Assembly: GCF_947855115.1 (NCBI RefSeq)
Contig: NZ_CANTZW010000006.1
Span: 62,001-126,000, forward strand
Direction: 5' to 3'
DNA length: 64,000 nt
Source of the DNA: an uncultured Parabacteroides sp.
GTDB taxonomy: Bacteria > Bacteroidota > Bacteroidia > Bacteroidales > Tannerellaceae
Part shown: in pieces, positions 55,398-64,000 of the stretch
How positions within the stretch are numbered: position 1 is the stretch's first letter
Layout: each line of letters opens with the position of its first letter
The notes under the pieces: model-generated
What the model saw: only the letters and a program-made list of their open reading frames with translations
Databases searched by the model: none
Told to the model about the DNA's origin: nothing
Made by a program: the position numbers and the translations under genes

Positions 55398-56613
55398 TAC
55401 ATTTATACTTTAAGATAGATCCTGCACTCATAAAAAGAAACAACTCAACCTCCCATAACGCATATGGTCTTTGCAAGAACGACGCAACATAAAGAATTAG
55501 CAATCCAACATAAACAGGAGATAAGCAACGACAAACAAGTATACAATAAAAAACAAACAGAAAGATCAAACTTATTACCCCATTTTGAACTATAAATGTT
55601 TCATAAGAGCTATTTCCACTACCAAATCTCCTAGCAAATTCCTCATCTCCTATTCCGAGCAAAACATCATTACTTTGCAAAAAAACTTTATCATAATAAT
55701 AATCAAACTGATTGTTCGTACGATTATTTCCAGAGATCCCTCGTTCCTCATCATAATCCAACCGAGCTACAACAAATTTTGAATAAACGGAATCGGGATT
55801 ATTTACATAAAAGATCACAGAGATCACCACAACAGAACCAAGAAAAAAAGACACATGCAAAACTCTTCTAAAATAATGTTTACTTTTCATCACATAATAC
55901 AATGTCATACCTAACACAAGCAACACATACGCTGCCAAGGAGAAAGAAAGCAGCACTGATATAAAAATAACAAATACTGGTATCCTTTTTAAATTATATT
56001 GATTTACATATAATAATAAAGAAGAAATCATCCCCACATGTCCAGGTTCCAAGAAAATAGACTGAAAACGAGAGAAGAATTCTGTTTCGTTCCGTATTAT
56101 CAAGAATGTATAATTTCTAAAACTAGGATACCCGGTATTATACTCATACCTCATGATTGTATATGGCATACTTATATCCAATAAGTAAAATACATAAGCT
56201 ATTATACTCATAAATAGTATAACTGAATATACTTTGGTAAAAAGCCTCACTAAATTCCTTTTTTCATCATCCGAAAAAAGAATAACAAAGAAGACCAGCA
56301 GTAAATTCCTAAATAAATATTGTATAATAAAAACCGGATGAACAAGATCTAACAAATCAACACTGCTATACATAAGCAGGCACAAGCAACAAAGAACAAA
56401 TTGCTTCCTCTTTAATATTTTTCCTAAAAAGGGAATCCTTACGATAATAAATAAAAGGATCAAAACATATAATATAGGCGTTGTTTCATTCCAAAAGAAC
56501 CAAGGCTTCATCGAATAAAGCATTATGACACAAAGGATCATTATGCTTATTTTAGACAAACATTGCCGAATAGTGTCCTTGCTTATACGTAATGAGAGTG
56601 TTTCCATATTCAA
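55366..56613 (-). CDS. Wzy-like polysaccharide polymerase
   Basis: This is a 415-residue polytopic membrane protein (about 10-11 helices) with a large loop in its second half (about 290-330, DSVYSKFVVARLDYDEERG region). The topology and place in the operon fit an O-antigen/capsule repeat-unit polymerase. Its start codon overlaps the stop of the broken PL8 gene (ATGA at 56610-56613). Wzy proteins are poorly conserved, so the call rests on topology. Confidence 0.75.
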   Translation of the reverse strand: MNMETLSLRISKDTIRQCLSKISIMILCVIMLYSMKPWFFWNETTPILYVLILLFIIVRIPFLGKILKRKQFVLCCLCLLMYSSVDLLDLVHPVFIIQYLFRNLLLVFFVILFSDDEKRNLVRLFTKVYSVILFMSIIAYVFYLLDISMPYTIMRYEYNTGYPSFRNYTFLIIRNETEFFSRFQSIFLEPGHVGMISSLLLYVNQYNLKRIPVFVIFISVLLSFSLAAYVLLVLGMTLYYVMKSKHYFRRVLHVSFFLGSVVVISVIFYVNNPDSVYSKFVVARLDYDEERGISGNNRTNNQFDYYYDKVFLQSNDVLLGIGDEEFARRFGSGNSSYETFIVQNGVISLIFLFVFYCILVCRCLSPVYVGLLILYVASFLQRPYALWEVELFLFMSAGSILKYKCNDKLFDYYST

Positions 56614-58629
56614 ATATGTATAGATATAGAAGAACCATCCAGATTTCCTTTTGGTAACCGGATTGTATATTCTTTCTCATTAAGGTTGAGGGTGATTTGT
56701 TCCTTCTTTTGTGAAGGATCACTGATATAGAGCTTATCAAGCCGTTTATAATCGGGCATTAAAATAGCACAAGGAGAATCCACAAGTAACTTTAATCCCT
56801 TACAATCAAACTCTCCAGCCTCATAAAACACGACTTGTAACGTATGTGTTTCAGTATTAGCTACCGCCTGTACAAATATGTCATTTTGCAACACCTCCAT
56901 ATGATGGATCGAATGAGATTTGAATTCATCCTGCGTTAAACCCGGAACAATCACACACGAATATTTCCCATTCTTTATACCTTTTCCATGATCTATATAT
57001 AGAGAAAATATTTTCTGTTGTACAAGATCCCTCGATTGAGTTAAATTGATATCTCTCCAACTTCCTTGGTAGACATCTGTCTCTACTATCATTTCAGGAG
57101 AATCTATGCTATAATAACCTATATGATCGTGACAAACAGATCCAATACCTTGTATCATATCTCCTCTATGCAAGCATTGATTAATAGAAGTAATGATTTC
57201 CACATTTGGGCCATTCCCTTCTATGCCAGCCCCCAAACAAATGATCTCATCCTTGAAAAAGAAATAACCTTTACGAGCTTTCACACCATATTCCGCATAA
57301 TCCATAGCAAAAGTCCCAGTCTTTCCATCAGAAACTCCACCCACAAAAGTTGTCTTGCCTGATTTTCCCCATTCCTTGGTATAAGACGGGACCCGATACA
57401 ATGATGTCACACCAGGTACTCTCGCCCAATCCCAACAAGGAAAAATATTAAAATACTCATCTCCCGATACACGTACAGAAAATGATCCTGCAGACAATAA
57501 AGTCCCTTTCAAGTTCTCTCCATTACCTCCGGTCTCAGCCTTATAACATCGTACGGATGCTTGATAGGAAGGATTATTATGTACCATATAATCGGAACAC
57601 CAAAACAATCGATTATATTCATTACTTAACGTTAGACACCGATGCTATTTCCCGCACAAGCTCTCGATATTTTAGTTCATTCTGTATATCTAGTTCTGAT
57701 AACAACTCTAATTTTTTATAATATCGCTCTTTTTTAATACGCTTTTCCGCAAAAGAAGCTGTTCCCCGGCATTATAGTCCTTATAAACAGATCTGAAAAT
57801 AGAACCATATCCATTCAACACGAAGTCCAACAAAACATTTAACTGCTCCTTTGATAAACTGTAATCAGTCCCTTTCAGGTAACGGGCAATAGATAATACG
57901 CCCTCGATCAACACATCCCCATAACCAGATATATACAACTGATCTCCATGCTGATGACAGGAATCATCTATTTGTATGCCTTCCCGCTTTCCTTTCGAAA
58001 GTACACCGAAAGCCTCTTTTACGGTCTCTCTCATCAACCTTTCATCTCCGGTCAGAGTAGCTCGAAACAGATAATATAAAGTAATGTCCGTCTTATTTGC
58101 TCCCTCATGTTTTATAAGATCTCCTTTTTTCATACACAAGATCAACCGATCCCGTAATTCCATATTCAGACATTCCGTTTCATTTAAGAGAATCAATATC
58201 TCACCAATCGTCTGAGGAACAGATATATCATTAAACCACCAATTCGTACATATCGGTAATACATTCATCCAATAGTTTAATGCGGCAACGATGGTATTAC
58301 CCAGATCTATATTTTTTAATGTATCCATGCCCTCACCCGTATAAGCGAAGCTCATTTCCAATATACGATTCAAATGTTGCTGTGGAGACCAAGGATTCCT
58401 TGATTTATCTTGATAATCAATATCTGTCCAACTGCTATTTTCCTTGATAGTTTTTTCCATTTCTTAGCTTGATCTAGAACCTTAGAACTATTCACATCCT
58501 GCCATAGGATTACTCTTATATTATTTAAGACTTCATTCATGTCTACATATGAAAAATTCTTGACTGCTCCATGACTTTCTCCCAACAAAACACCCATAAT
58601 AACTATTCCTAGTTTTTTAATATATTCAT
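56610..58629 (-). pseudogene. Frame-broken polysaccharide lyase family 8 gene in the capsule operon
   Basis: Three reading frames together spell one PL8 lyase of about 670 residues. They give a signal peptide (MNILK...GVLLGESHG), the N-terminal (alpha/alpha) domain with catalytic NWWFNDISVPQ and DSCHQHGDQLY...GYGDVL, and the central and C-terminal beta domains (FWCSDYMVH, FNIFPCWDWARVPG, GGVSDGKTG). Breaks lie at A6 (58613-58618), A6 (58451-58456), G4 (57764-57767) and about 57626-57645. The start overlaps the flippase stop and the end overlaps the polymerase start, both by ATGA. PL8 enzymes cut uronic-acid polymers, which fits the UDP-glucose dehydrogenase in this operon. Confidence 0.85.
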
Positions 58630-59885
58630 ATTGTGCTATATAATAATCCTAATTTCTTATTCAGAAAAAGTAAAGAAACAAAACAAAAAGCCTCTACCGC
58701 TACCGCCATCATTGTCACCGTATACATATAGATGTTACTTGCGAGCCCCAACAGCCCGATGCCGGACAAGAAAAACAGACAATTACCTACCATCACCTTC
58801 ATATATACCGATGAATATCCGAATGGGACAAGCCGATTCCCTCCCATAAAAGAATTGAAAGAGACAAAGAGAGCAGATATACCCAGCAACCGCATGACGG
58901 TAGAGGCTTCCTCCATATATTCCCCGGTGAAAAGATACACGATCCAGTTGCTACCAACAAACATACAGACGTAAGCCAGTAACACGGCTCCCGCCACCAA
59001 AAACATCACCCGGTTCACGAAACGGATATTACGTTCCCGAGAAATCTTAGGGAAAGCAGCTTGCGCCATCATGGAGACAGGGAGCTTCATCAAATGCAAT
59101 ACCTTATCTGCCATATCATAAATGGAGACCTCGGACATCCCCAGGAAGGACCCTATCACCAACTTGTTTACATTCACGTAAATCTGTGTGGATAGACTGG
59201 ACACGAACAACGGAAAACTCTCCTTATAAGCCGATCTCAATTCCCGCACAGATATCACAGACAACTTTATCCTCTCCTTCCTCAACACGATATACAAAGA
59301 AAGGCAACCCGCAAACATGGACCCGATCCCGTTTAACAGGGGAACGATCAGATAATCCTTTTGCTCATGGACAAACAGGAAGATTGCCGCCACGAACAAC
59401 AGGCGGGCTGACAGGTTCACGATCGTGATATACTTCATCTTCTCGACCCCCTGGAAGAACCAGATGGGTAACAGAAGCTCATTGAATGTCAACAGGAAAG
59501 AGAGGAGATAAACCCAATAATGATCCCGAAAAAACGGAACGATGGTTATAACCGATAAATAGATGACAAGGCAAATGAACCAAAGGATGAACTTACACAA
59601 ATATGTGGATGATACAATCCTAGATAATAACGTCTTATCCTCCTTATAGACCGCTACACTCCTCGTCCCAGACATATTGAACCCAAAATTTATCACCAAC
59701 GATACATAGTTGATGATCACTTGGGCGAATACGATCACCCCATACAATTCCAACCCGATGACCCGCAGCAAATAGGGATAGGTCAGTAAAGGGAACAGGA
59801 TCGTAAATACCTGCAATATGCTTAAATAGGAGAAATTGGCCAATACGGTCTTGTTCCTACCGAGCCTTTCCTTCAAGAACCTCAT
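58626..59885 (-). CDS. Wzx-type polysaccharide flippase
   Basis: This is a 419-residue membrane protein with about 12 helices of the polysaccharide biosynthesis/MATE-like fold (FSYLSILQVFTILFPLLTYPYL, FPLFVSSLSTQIYVNVNKLVIG, read in parts). It moves the lipid-linked repeat unit to the periplasmic face. It ends with TGA overlapping the ATG of the broken PL8 gene. Confidence 0.92.
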   Translation of the reverse strand: MRFLKERLGRNKTVLANFSYLSILQVFTILFPLLTYPYLLRVIGLELYGVIVFAQVIINYVSLVINFGFNMSGTRSVAVYKEDKTLLSRIVSSTYLCKFILWFICLVIYLSVITIVPFFRDHYWVYLLSFLLTFNELLLPIWFFQGVEKMKYITIVNLSARLLFVAAIFLFVHEQKDYLIVPLLNGIGSMFAGCLSLYIVLRKERIKLSVISVRELRSAYKESFPLFVSSLSTQIYVNVNKLVIGSFLGMSEVSIYDMADKVLHLMKLPVSMMAQAAFPKISRERNIRFVNRVMFLVAGAVLLAYVCMFVGSNWIVYLFTGEYMEEASTVMRLLGISALFVSFNSFMGGNRLVPFGYSSVYMKVMVGNCLFFLSGIGLLGLASNIYMYTVTMMAVAVEAFCFVSLLFLNKKLGLLYSTI

Positions 59886-59902
59886 CCTTTCGAATAAAAT
59901 CT

Positions 59903-61222
59903 TTAATCCCTCCTAAAAATATCCCTCGTATAAACCTTCCCCACCACATCGTCCAAACAACTATCATAGCGGTTGGCGATGATGGCATGGCTCATCTCCT
60001 TGAACTTGGAGAGTTCGTTCACCACGATACTACCAAAGAATGAGCTACCGTCTTCCAGCGTTGGTTCATAGATAATAACCGTAGCCCCTTTCGCCTTGAC
60101 ACGTTTCATCACGCCTTGGATAGAGGACTGACGGAAGTTGTCGCTGTTCGATTTCATGGTCAAGCGATAGACACCGATCACGCATTCCTTTTCCTCCGTT
60201 TGAAGGAAACTGTTACGCTCGCTATAACCGTAATATCCCGCCTTCGCCAATACCTGATCGGCGATGAAGTCCTTGCGGGTGCAGTTGCTCTCCACGATGG
60301 CGGTCATCATGTTCTGGGGAATGTCTTGGTAATTGGCCAACAATTGCTTCGTATCCTTGGGAAGACAGTAGCCCCCATAACCAAAGCTGGGGTTGTTGTA
60401 ATGCGTACCGATACGGGGATCAAAGCCTACCCCTTGGATGATGGCTTGCGAATCCAGCCCTTTTACCTCAGCGTATGTGTCTAATTCATTGAAATAGCTG
60501 ATACGCAAAGCGAGGTAGGTATTGGCAAACAACTTCACTGCCTCAGCCTCCTTCATGCCCATGAACAGGGTGGGGATATCCTGCTTAATAGCTCCCTCTT
60601 GCAACAGGGCGGCAAATGTTCGAGCCGCCTCTTCCAATACCGAAAGATTAGCAATACGGCAGATGGCCTCGTTTTCTTCCTTGAACCGCTCGTCGGCGAT
60701 CAGCTTCGGATAACCAACGATGATACGGCTGGGATAGAGGTTGTCGTATAGGGCCTTGCTCTCGCGTAGGAACTCCGGGGAGAACAACAGGTTAAAGCTC
60801 TCAATCCCCTTATTGGCGTATTTCAAGTAAAGACTCCGGCAATAGCCTACAGGAATAGTGGATTTAATCACCATCACGGCATGGGGATTGACACTCAACA
60901 CCAAGTCGATCACATCCTCTATATGGTGCGTATCGAAATAATTCCTTACCGGGTCGTAGTTCGTGGGAGCCGCAATAACAATGAAATCGGCATCACGATA
61001 CGCAGACGCTCCATCCAACGTGGCCGTCAATCGCAAATTCTTCTCTACCAAGTATTTCTCGATATACTCATCCTGGATAGGAGACTGCCTACGGTTCAGC
61101 TGCTCTACCTTCTCCGGTATCACGTCCACGGCCGTAACCGGATGATGCTGCGCCAGCAAAGTGGCGATACTCAATCCTACGTAACCAGTTCCGGCCACGG
61201 CGATCTTGATTTCTTTTGACAT
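59903..61222 (-). CDS. UDP-glucose 6-dehydrogenase
   Basis: This is a protein of about 439 residues with the NAD-binding [13 protein letters not shown], the central helix and [14 protein letters not shown], and the catalytic cysteine motif [11 protein letters not shown]. It oxidises UDP-glucose to UDP-glucuronate and so predicts uronic acid in the capsule. I use ATG 61222 (MSKEIKI), not the upstream 61261. It may also accept related UDP-hexoses. Confidence 0.9.
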   Translation of the reverse strand: MSKEIKIAVAGTGYVGLSIATLLAQHHPVTAVDVIPEKVEQLNRRQSPIQDEYIEKYLVEKNLRLTATLDGASAYRDADFIVIAAPTNYDPVRNYFDTHHIEDVIDLVLSVNPHAVMVIKSTIPVGYCRSLYLKYANKGIESFNLLFSPEFLRESKALYDNLYPSRIIVGYPKLIADERFKEENEAICRIANLSVLEEAARTFAALLQEGAIKQDIPTLFMGMKEAEAVKLFANTYLALRISYFNELDTYAEVKGLDSQAIIQGVGFDPRIGTHYNNPSFGYGGYCLPKDTKQLLANYQDIPQNMMTAIVESNCTRKDFIADQVLAKAGYYGYSERNSFLQTEEKECVIGVYRLTMKSNSDNFRQSSIQGVMKRVKAKGATVIIYEPTLEDGSSFFGSIVVNELSKFKEMSHAIIANRYDSCLDDVVGKVYTRDIFRRD

Positions 61223-61647
61223 ATTGTTATTTGATTTATTACTACATTCAATTTGTCCCAAGGCATGGGATACAGTACACTTCTAAGCCATTTACCCGAT
61301 CAGGTAATAGTGACTTATCAGGTCCGTCAAATCTCATCCGGACTTTCACTATCACCACCGCCATCAGTCGGTTTGCCGCCGATCCAGACTTACGTACTCA
61401 CACTATAGGGCGTTAGTAGATGGCCTGCGCCAGCAACTGCATTGTCACTGTCAACGTGTACTTGACCTCGGTCAAGCCAGCGGGTAAAAGCAGCGTGAGC
61501 GAGGAGGGAAGATGATGGTGATGACGATTTGGTTGTCAGTCTTGTTGTCGGTGGTCACCGCATTGTCAATAAGCCAACCTTTCAAAACTTTCTTCATGGT
61601 ATTTTTGATTTAAAGGAGGGCAGAATCGCTCTCCTTGGTTGTCCTTA
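61223..61647. other. 425-base gap holding a decayed HU-like gene
   Basis: The gap between the UDP-glucose dehydrogenase and the initiating transferase holds one recognisable remnant on the minus strand (61327-61597, listed separately). I see no separate promoter or terminator. Confidence 0.6.
61327..61597 (-). pseudogene. Remnant of an HU-like DNA-binding domain gene
   Basis: ATG 61597 begins MKKVLKGWLIDNAVT, the start of Bacteroidetes HU-like (PF14848-type) DNA-binding proteins. After about 25 codons the frame shifts. A second frame ending at 61413 gives SLTLLLPAGLTEVKYTLTV, like the C-terminal Ig-like domain of that family, and a third ending at 61327 gives GGKPTDGGGDSESPDEI. The middle (about 150 residues) is gone. 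It is an old internally deleted copy inside the capsule operon. Confidence 0.65.
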
Positions 61648-62292
61648 TTAGAATTTCTTCCCGAACGCTATGTTCAAGAAAGTCTTCACCAATATCTTGA
61701 AATCGAACCACCACGAGCGGTGCTCCAGATAGAACAAGTCATAGCGTAAACGACGAAGCATCTTCTCCAGCGTGTCCGTATAGCCATTGTAGAGCGTAGC
61801 GTAAGAAGTCACGCCCGGACGGATCTGATAAAGATAACGATAGCGGGGATCACGTTCCATGATCTGGTCGATGTAGAACTTTCGTTCCGGACGGGGGCCG
61901 ATAAAAGACATATCACCGATAAAGACATTCCACAATTGAGGCAACTCGTCCAAATGATGCTCACGCAGGAACTTGCCCACACGGGTCATACGGGGGTCCG
62001 CACCTCCTTTGTAAAGGGCGGGTCCGAATTTCTCAGCATCCAGCCGCATACTGCGGAACTTATAGATATGAAACGGACGGCCGAAACGACCGATACGCTC
62101 TTGTTTGAAGATAGCCGGGCCGCCATCCTCACGCCTCACGACGATATAGCAAATTAAAAACAATGGAGAGAATATGATCAAGGCGATGAAAGCCAAAAAG
62201 CAATCCCCTACTCGTTTCACATTCCGTTCGAAGGCATTCATCCCATCCGGGATAAAATCAGCAGGTTTTTCCAAACTCTCTTTTATAATCAT
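61648..62292 (-). CDS. Initiating sugar-phosphate (undecaprenyl) transferase, WcaJ/PglC-like
   Basis: This is a 214-residue bacterial sugar transferase: one N-terminal membrane helix (FLAFIALIIFSPLFLICYIV) and the catalytic part with RIGRFGRPFHIYKFRSM, EHHLDELPQLWNV and GDMSFIGPRPER. It loads the first sugar phosphate onto undecaprenyl phosphate. It is the first structural gene behind upxZ (gap of 6 bases). Confidence 0.93.
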   Translation of the reverse strand: MIIKESLEKPADFIPDGMNAFERNVKRVGDCFLAFIALIIFSPLFLICYIVVRREDGGPAIFKQERIGRFGRPFHIYKFRSMRLDAEKFGPALYKGGADPRMTRVGKFLREHHLDELPQLWNVFIGDMSFIGPRPERKFYIDQIMERDPRYRYLYQIRPGVTSYATLYNGYTDTLEKMLRRLRYDLFYLEHRSWWFDFKILVKTFLNIAFGKKF

Positions 62293-62298
62293 GTCTAA

Positions 62299-62682
62299 TC
62301 AGTCATTCAATAAAGGCAATCCTTTCACCTCGCCGGCGTGCCACTCTTGGTAGTCCTCCAAGGAGATTCCGGGTACAGTTAATTGCTTGTAATCCTTATC
62401 GTTCCTTCGCAAGATGTGTTTGCGGGCATACGAACGGAGCGAACGATCCGTCACAGATACCATCACCACAGGAAACGGGTAGCCGAACAAACGCATCGGC
62501 GTGGTCTCGCTATCTGGGAACGTGCGGCGCAACTGATAGGCCGAACACTCGAAAGCCACCCAGTAAGGACCCGTACAATACAGGTGGATGGAAGCGGTAT
62601 TCGTACGCTCACGGTTCATGATATCACTCAAATGCTCGTTCAGCAACCTCACCAAACGAACGCCGGAAGGAAGGGAAGACAT
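62299..62682 (-). CDS. upxZ: UpxZ-family capsule transcription inhibitor
   Basis: This is a 127-residue member of the UpxZ family. By established knowledge from Bacteroides fragilis, UpxZ proteins block the UpxY antiterminators of other capsule loci so that one capsule dominates. It is second in the operon, 43 bases after upxY, as expected. Internal marks include VRLLNEHLSDIMNRERTN and YWVAFECSAYQLRRTFP. Confidence 0.88.
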   Translation of the reverse strand: MSSLPSGVRLVRLLNEHLSDIMNRERTNTASIHLYCTGPYWVAFECSAYQLRRTFPDSETTPMRLFGYPFPVVMVSVTDRSLRSYARKHILRRNDKDYKQLTVPGISLEDYQEWHAGEVKGLPLLND

Positions 62683-62725
62683 ATTTTGAATTATGAATTT
62701 TGATTTAAACTGTCACTTGTCAACT

Positions 62726-63832
62726 CTATTGGTGTTTTAGCCAGCGATCGTAATCGTCCAGCCTACGGATCAAGGACAACTTGCTTTTCTTGGGTGAAGA
62801 CTCACCTCGCCACGGATCTACCACCTCGTGTGCCATCTGTCGGTAGAGACTGCTGTCCGTACAGCCGTAGAGCGTGACCAGCAACAAGGCACGAGATTGC
62901 GCCGCCTTTACCACAGGGAGCATGCTTCGCATCGTGGCGAGCAAGCGCACGAACTCATCCTCCTCGCCCAACAGCTTGTAGGCAGGAAGAAGAGACGAGT
63001 AAATCTTACAACGCATCACATCCGTCTCCACGCACAGGGAACCATAGCACCTCAACACCTCATGTGCCAAGCGGGTATCCTCCTCCACTACGCTACCGGA
63101 GGTGTGATAACGCCCCAAAGCATCGTGCAAACCCTCCCGCAGGCGGTCGTTGTCCAAATGGGTATAGACGTGCTTACCCTTGGTGTTCAGCTCGATCAAC
63201 TCATACTCACCCGTTTTCACCTCAAACAAGGGAACCCACATACAATCTAGGATACGCACCATAACATTTTTATGCCCGCCACCCGGCTGGATCACCACCT
63301 CCGCTTCCATTCCGGCGAAATAACCGGACGTGATACGCACACAATCACCTTTCAGCAGGCGATCGCTGTCCGGCACGTACACTGGAAGCTCGTTAGAATA
63401 AGATTCCGCCACCCAACGTAAATTCCCCATCTCGTCATCCGAGAGATAAGGGAAATGGGTTATGCCTCCGGAAGAAACCCGGGGAAGGAAATTGTATAGG
63501 GGAAGTGTACGTTTCATCTGGAAGATCTCCTCTACCGAGGCACGGACAAACACATAGTTGAACAGCAGGGGCCGCTTCGTGTTAACCATCTTTCCGTCCA
63601 CTTTTCTTACTTCCACATATGAGGGGGCGAAATACTCGAACAACGTTTCCCCACGACGCTTGCGCCGGGAAAGCTCGGCATCCAAGCTTTTTGCGGGGCT
63701 GATCTTGTCGCGCCTCCCACCACCTGCGGTTGGAAGCGTGAGCACGTACCAGCGTACGACCTTCAGATCATAGCGCTTACCAACTTGCGCCATACCCCTC
63801 TCCGAGTAACCGTCTCTCAAAACATTCACCAT
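62726..63832 (-). CDS. upxY: UpxY-family (NusG-like) capsule antiterminator with long C-terminal extension
   Basis: The N-terminal NGN domain (VVRWYVLTLPT, LFNYVFVRASVEEIFQ) and a KOW segment (GDCVRITSGYFAGMEAEVV) mark a specialised NusG paralogue that lets RNA polymerase read through the capsule leader. It is 368 residues long; canonical UpxY proteins are about 170-190, so the final 170 residues form an extra mostly helical domain of unknown role. The start may be ATG 63832 or the nearer ATG 63793 (MAQVGKR). It is the first gene of the operon. Confidence 0.9.
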   Translation of the reverse strand: MVNVLRDGYSERGMAQVGKRYDLKVVRWYVLTLPTAGGGRRDKISPAKSLDAELSRRKRRGETLFEYFAPSYVEVRKVDGKMVNTKRPLLFNYVFVRASVEEIFQMKRTLPLYNFLPRVSSGGITHFPYLSDDEMGNLRWVAESYSNELPVYVPDSDRLLKGDCVRITSGYFAGMEAEVVIQPGGGHKNVMVRILDCMWVPLFEVKTGEYELIELNTKGKHVYTHLDNDRLREGLHDALGRYHTSGSVVEEDTRLAHEVLRCYGSLCVETDVMRCKIYSSLLPAYKLLGEEDEFVRLLATMRSMLPVVKAAQSRALLLVTLYGCTDSSLYRQMAHEVVDPWRGESSPKKSKLSLIRRLDDYDRWLKHQ

Positions 63833-64000
63833 TATGATTATCTTTTCCTAAGATTATATCAAGATATTCACCCAAGTCTCACAACAATTCAAAGCCCTAC
63901 CAAGAGCGCCCTATTTACTCCTGATAAACAACACTTTATATCTTTTCAAAATGGCTTTTCTGAAAATCACCATCGTTTGAAATATTAAGCTACTTGGGAA
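63833..64000. promoter_or_regulatory. Upstream region of the capsule operon (incomplete)
   Basis: The 168 bases before upxY are AT-rich and should contain the end of the leader on which UpxY acts. A loose -7 match (TATCTTGA, 63866-63859) with TTTG 23 bases upstream is seen but is weak. No inverted repeat typical of an invertible capsule promoter is visible, but the window ends here. Confidence 0.3.

Noticed and set aside
58370..58597. Separate 75-residue gene.
   Set aside because: It is the N-terminal part of the broken PL8 lyase in a shifted frame.

Overview
The window looks like chromosome of a gut Bacteroidales, most likely Parabacteroides (genus is an inference). The clues are a SusC/SusD pair, Bacteroidetes-type capsule regulators (UpxY, UpxZ), a Bacteroidetes promoter (TTTG, 19 bases, TAnnTTTG) and many short lipoprotein signals. 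I found no rRNA, tRNA, CRISPR array, phage or intact transposase.

Layout. 1-6.2 kb: a SusC/SusD pair with a DUF3823 lipoprotein and no attached enzymes, then a convergent AraC-family regulator and a TcmP/LCMT-like methyltransferase. 8.3-16 kb: an RND efflux operon (adaptor, pump, TolC), a membrane-anchored DNA/RNA endonuclease and a DUF1848 protein. 16.5-29 kb: a complete L-rhamnose operon, rhaK-rhaI-rhaT-rhaD followed by three GH78 alpha-L-rhamnosidase genes, with a divergent AraC activator. 29.2-30.7 kb: an orphan membrane kinase-like protein that lacks the phospho-acceptor histidine. 31.3-36 kb: a set that looks built for D-amino acids or dipeptides (GntP/DsdX-type permease, DUF4833, RidA, DSD1/D-threonine-aldolase-type enzyme, M19 dipeptidase). 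36-43 kb: a TetR-controlled operon with TolC, HlyD, two ABC ATPases and two ABC-2 permeases, equivalent to E. coli ybhGFSR with its regulator. 43-48.4 kb: a GH43 lipoprotein, L-serine dehydratase, a DUF5009-type acyltransferase with a decayed partner, and an AAA-ATPase/PD-(D/E)XK protein. 48.6-64 kb: a capsular polysaccharide operon read leftward from upxY (63.8 kb) to a strong terminator (48.5 kb).

The capsule operon encodes UpxY, UpxZ, an initiating sugar-phosphate transferase, UDP-glucose dehydrogenase, a Wzx flippase, a frame-broken family 8 polysaccharide lyase, a Wzy-like polymerase, two GT2 transferases, an IspD/TarI-like cytidylyltransferase, an SDR epimerase, LicD, an acyltransferase and a B12/radical SAM enzyme. 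The likely product is a uronic-acid polymer decorated through a CDP-activated group. Its middle (about 50.8-58.6 kb) is visibly more AT-rich than its flanks, as expected for exchanged capsule cassettes.

Most notable signals. (1) A REPIN-like 97-98 bp element is present in four full copies plus one decayed half; one copy supplies the last codons and stop of rhaK. (2) The capsule PL8 lyase has four frame breaks, three at homopolymers, yet still overlaps both neighbours by ATGA. (3) There are two unrelated intergenic arrays with an exact 22 bp period. (4) The TetR promoter is overlaid by 13 bp iterons. (5) Two genes survive only as fused end-pieces after internal deletion, one DUF5009-like and one HU-like.
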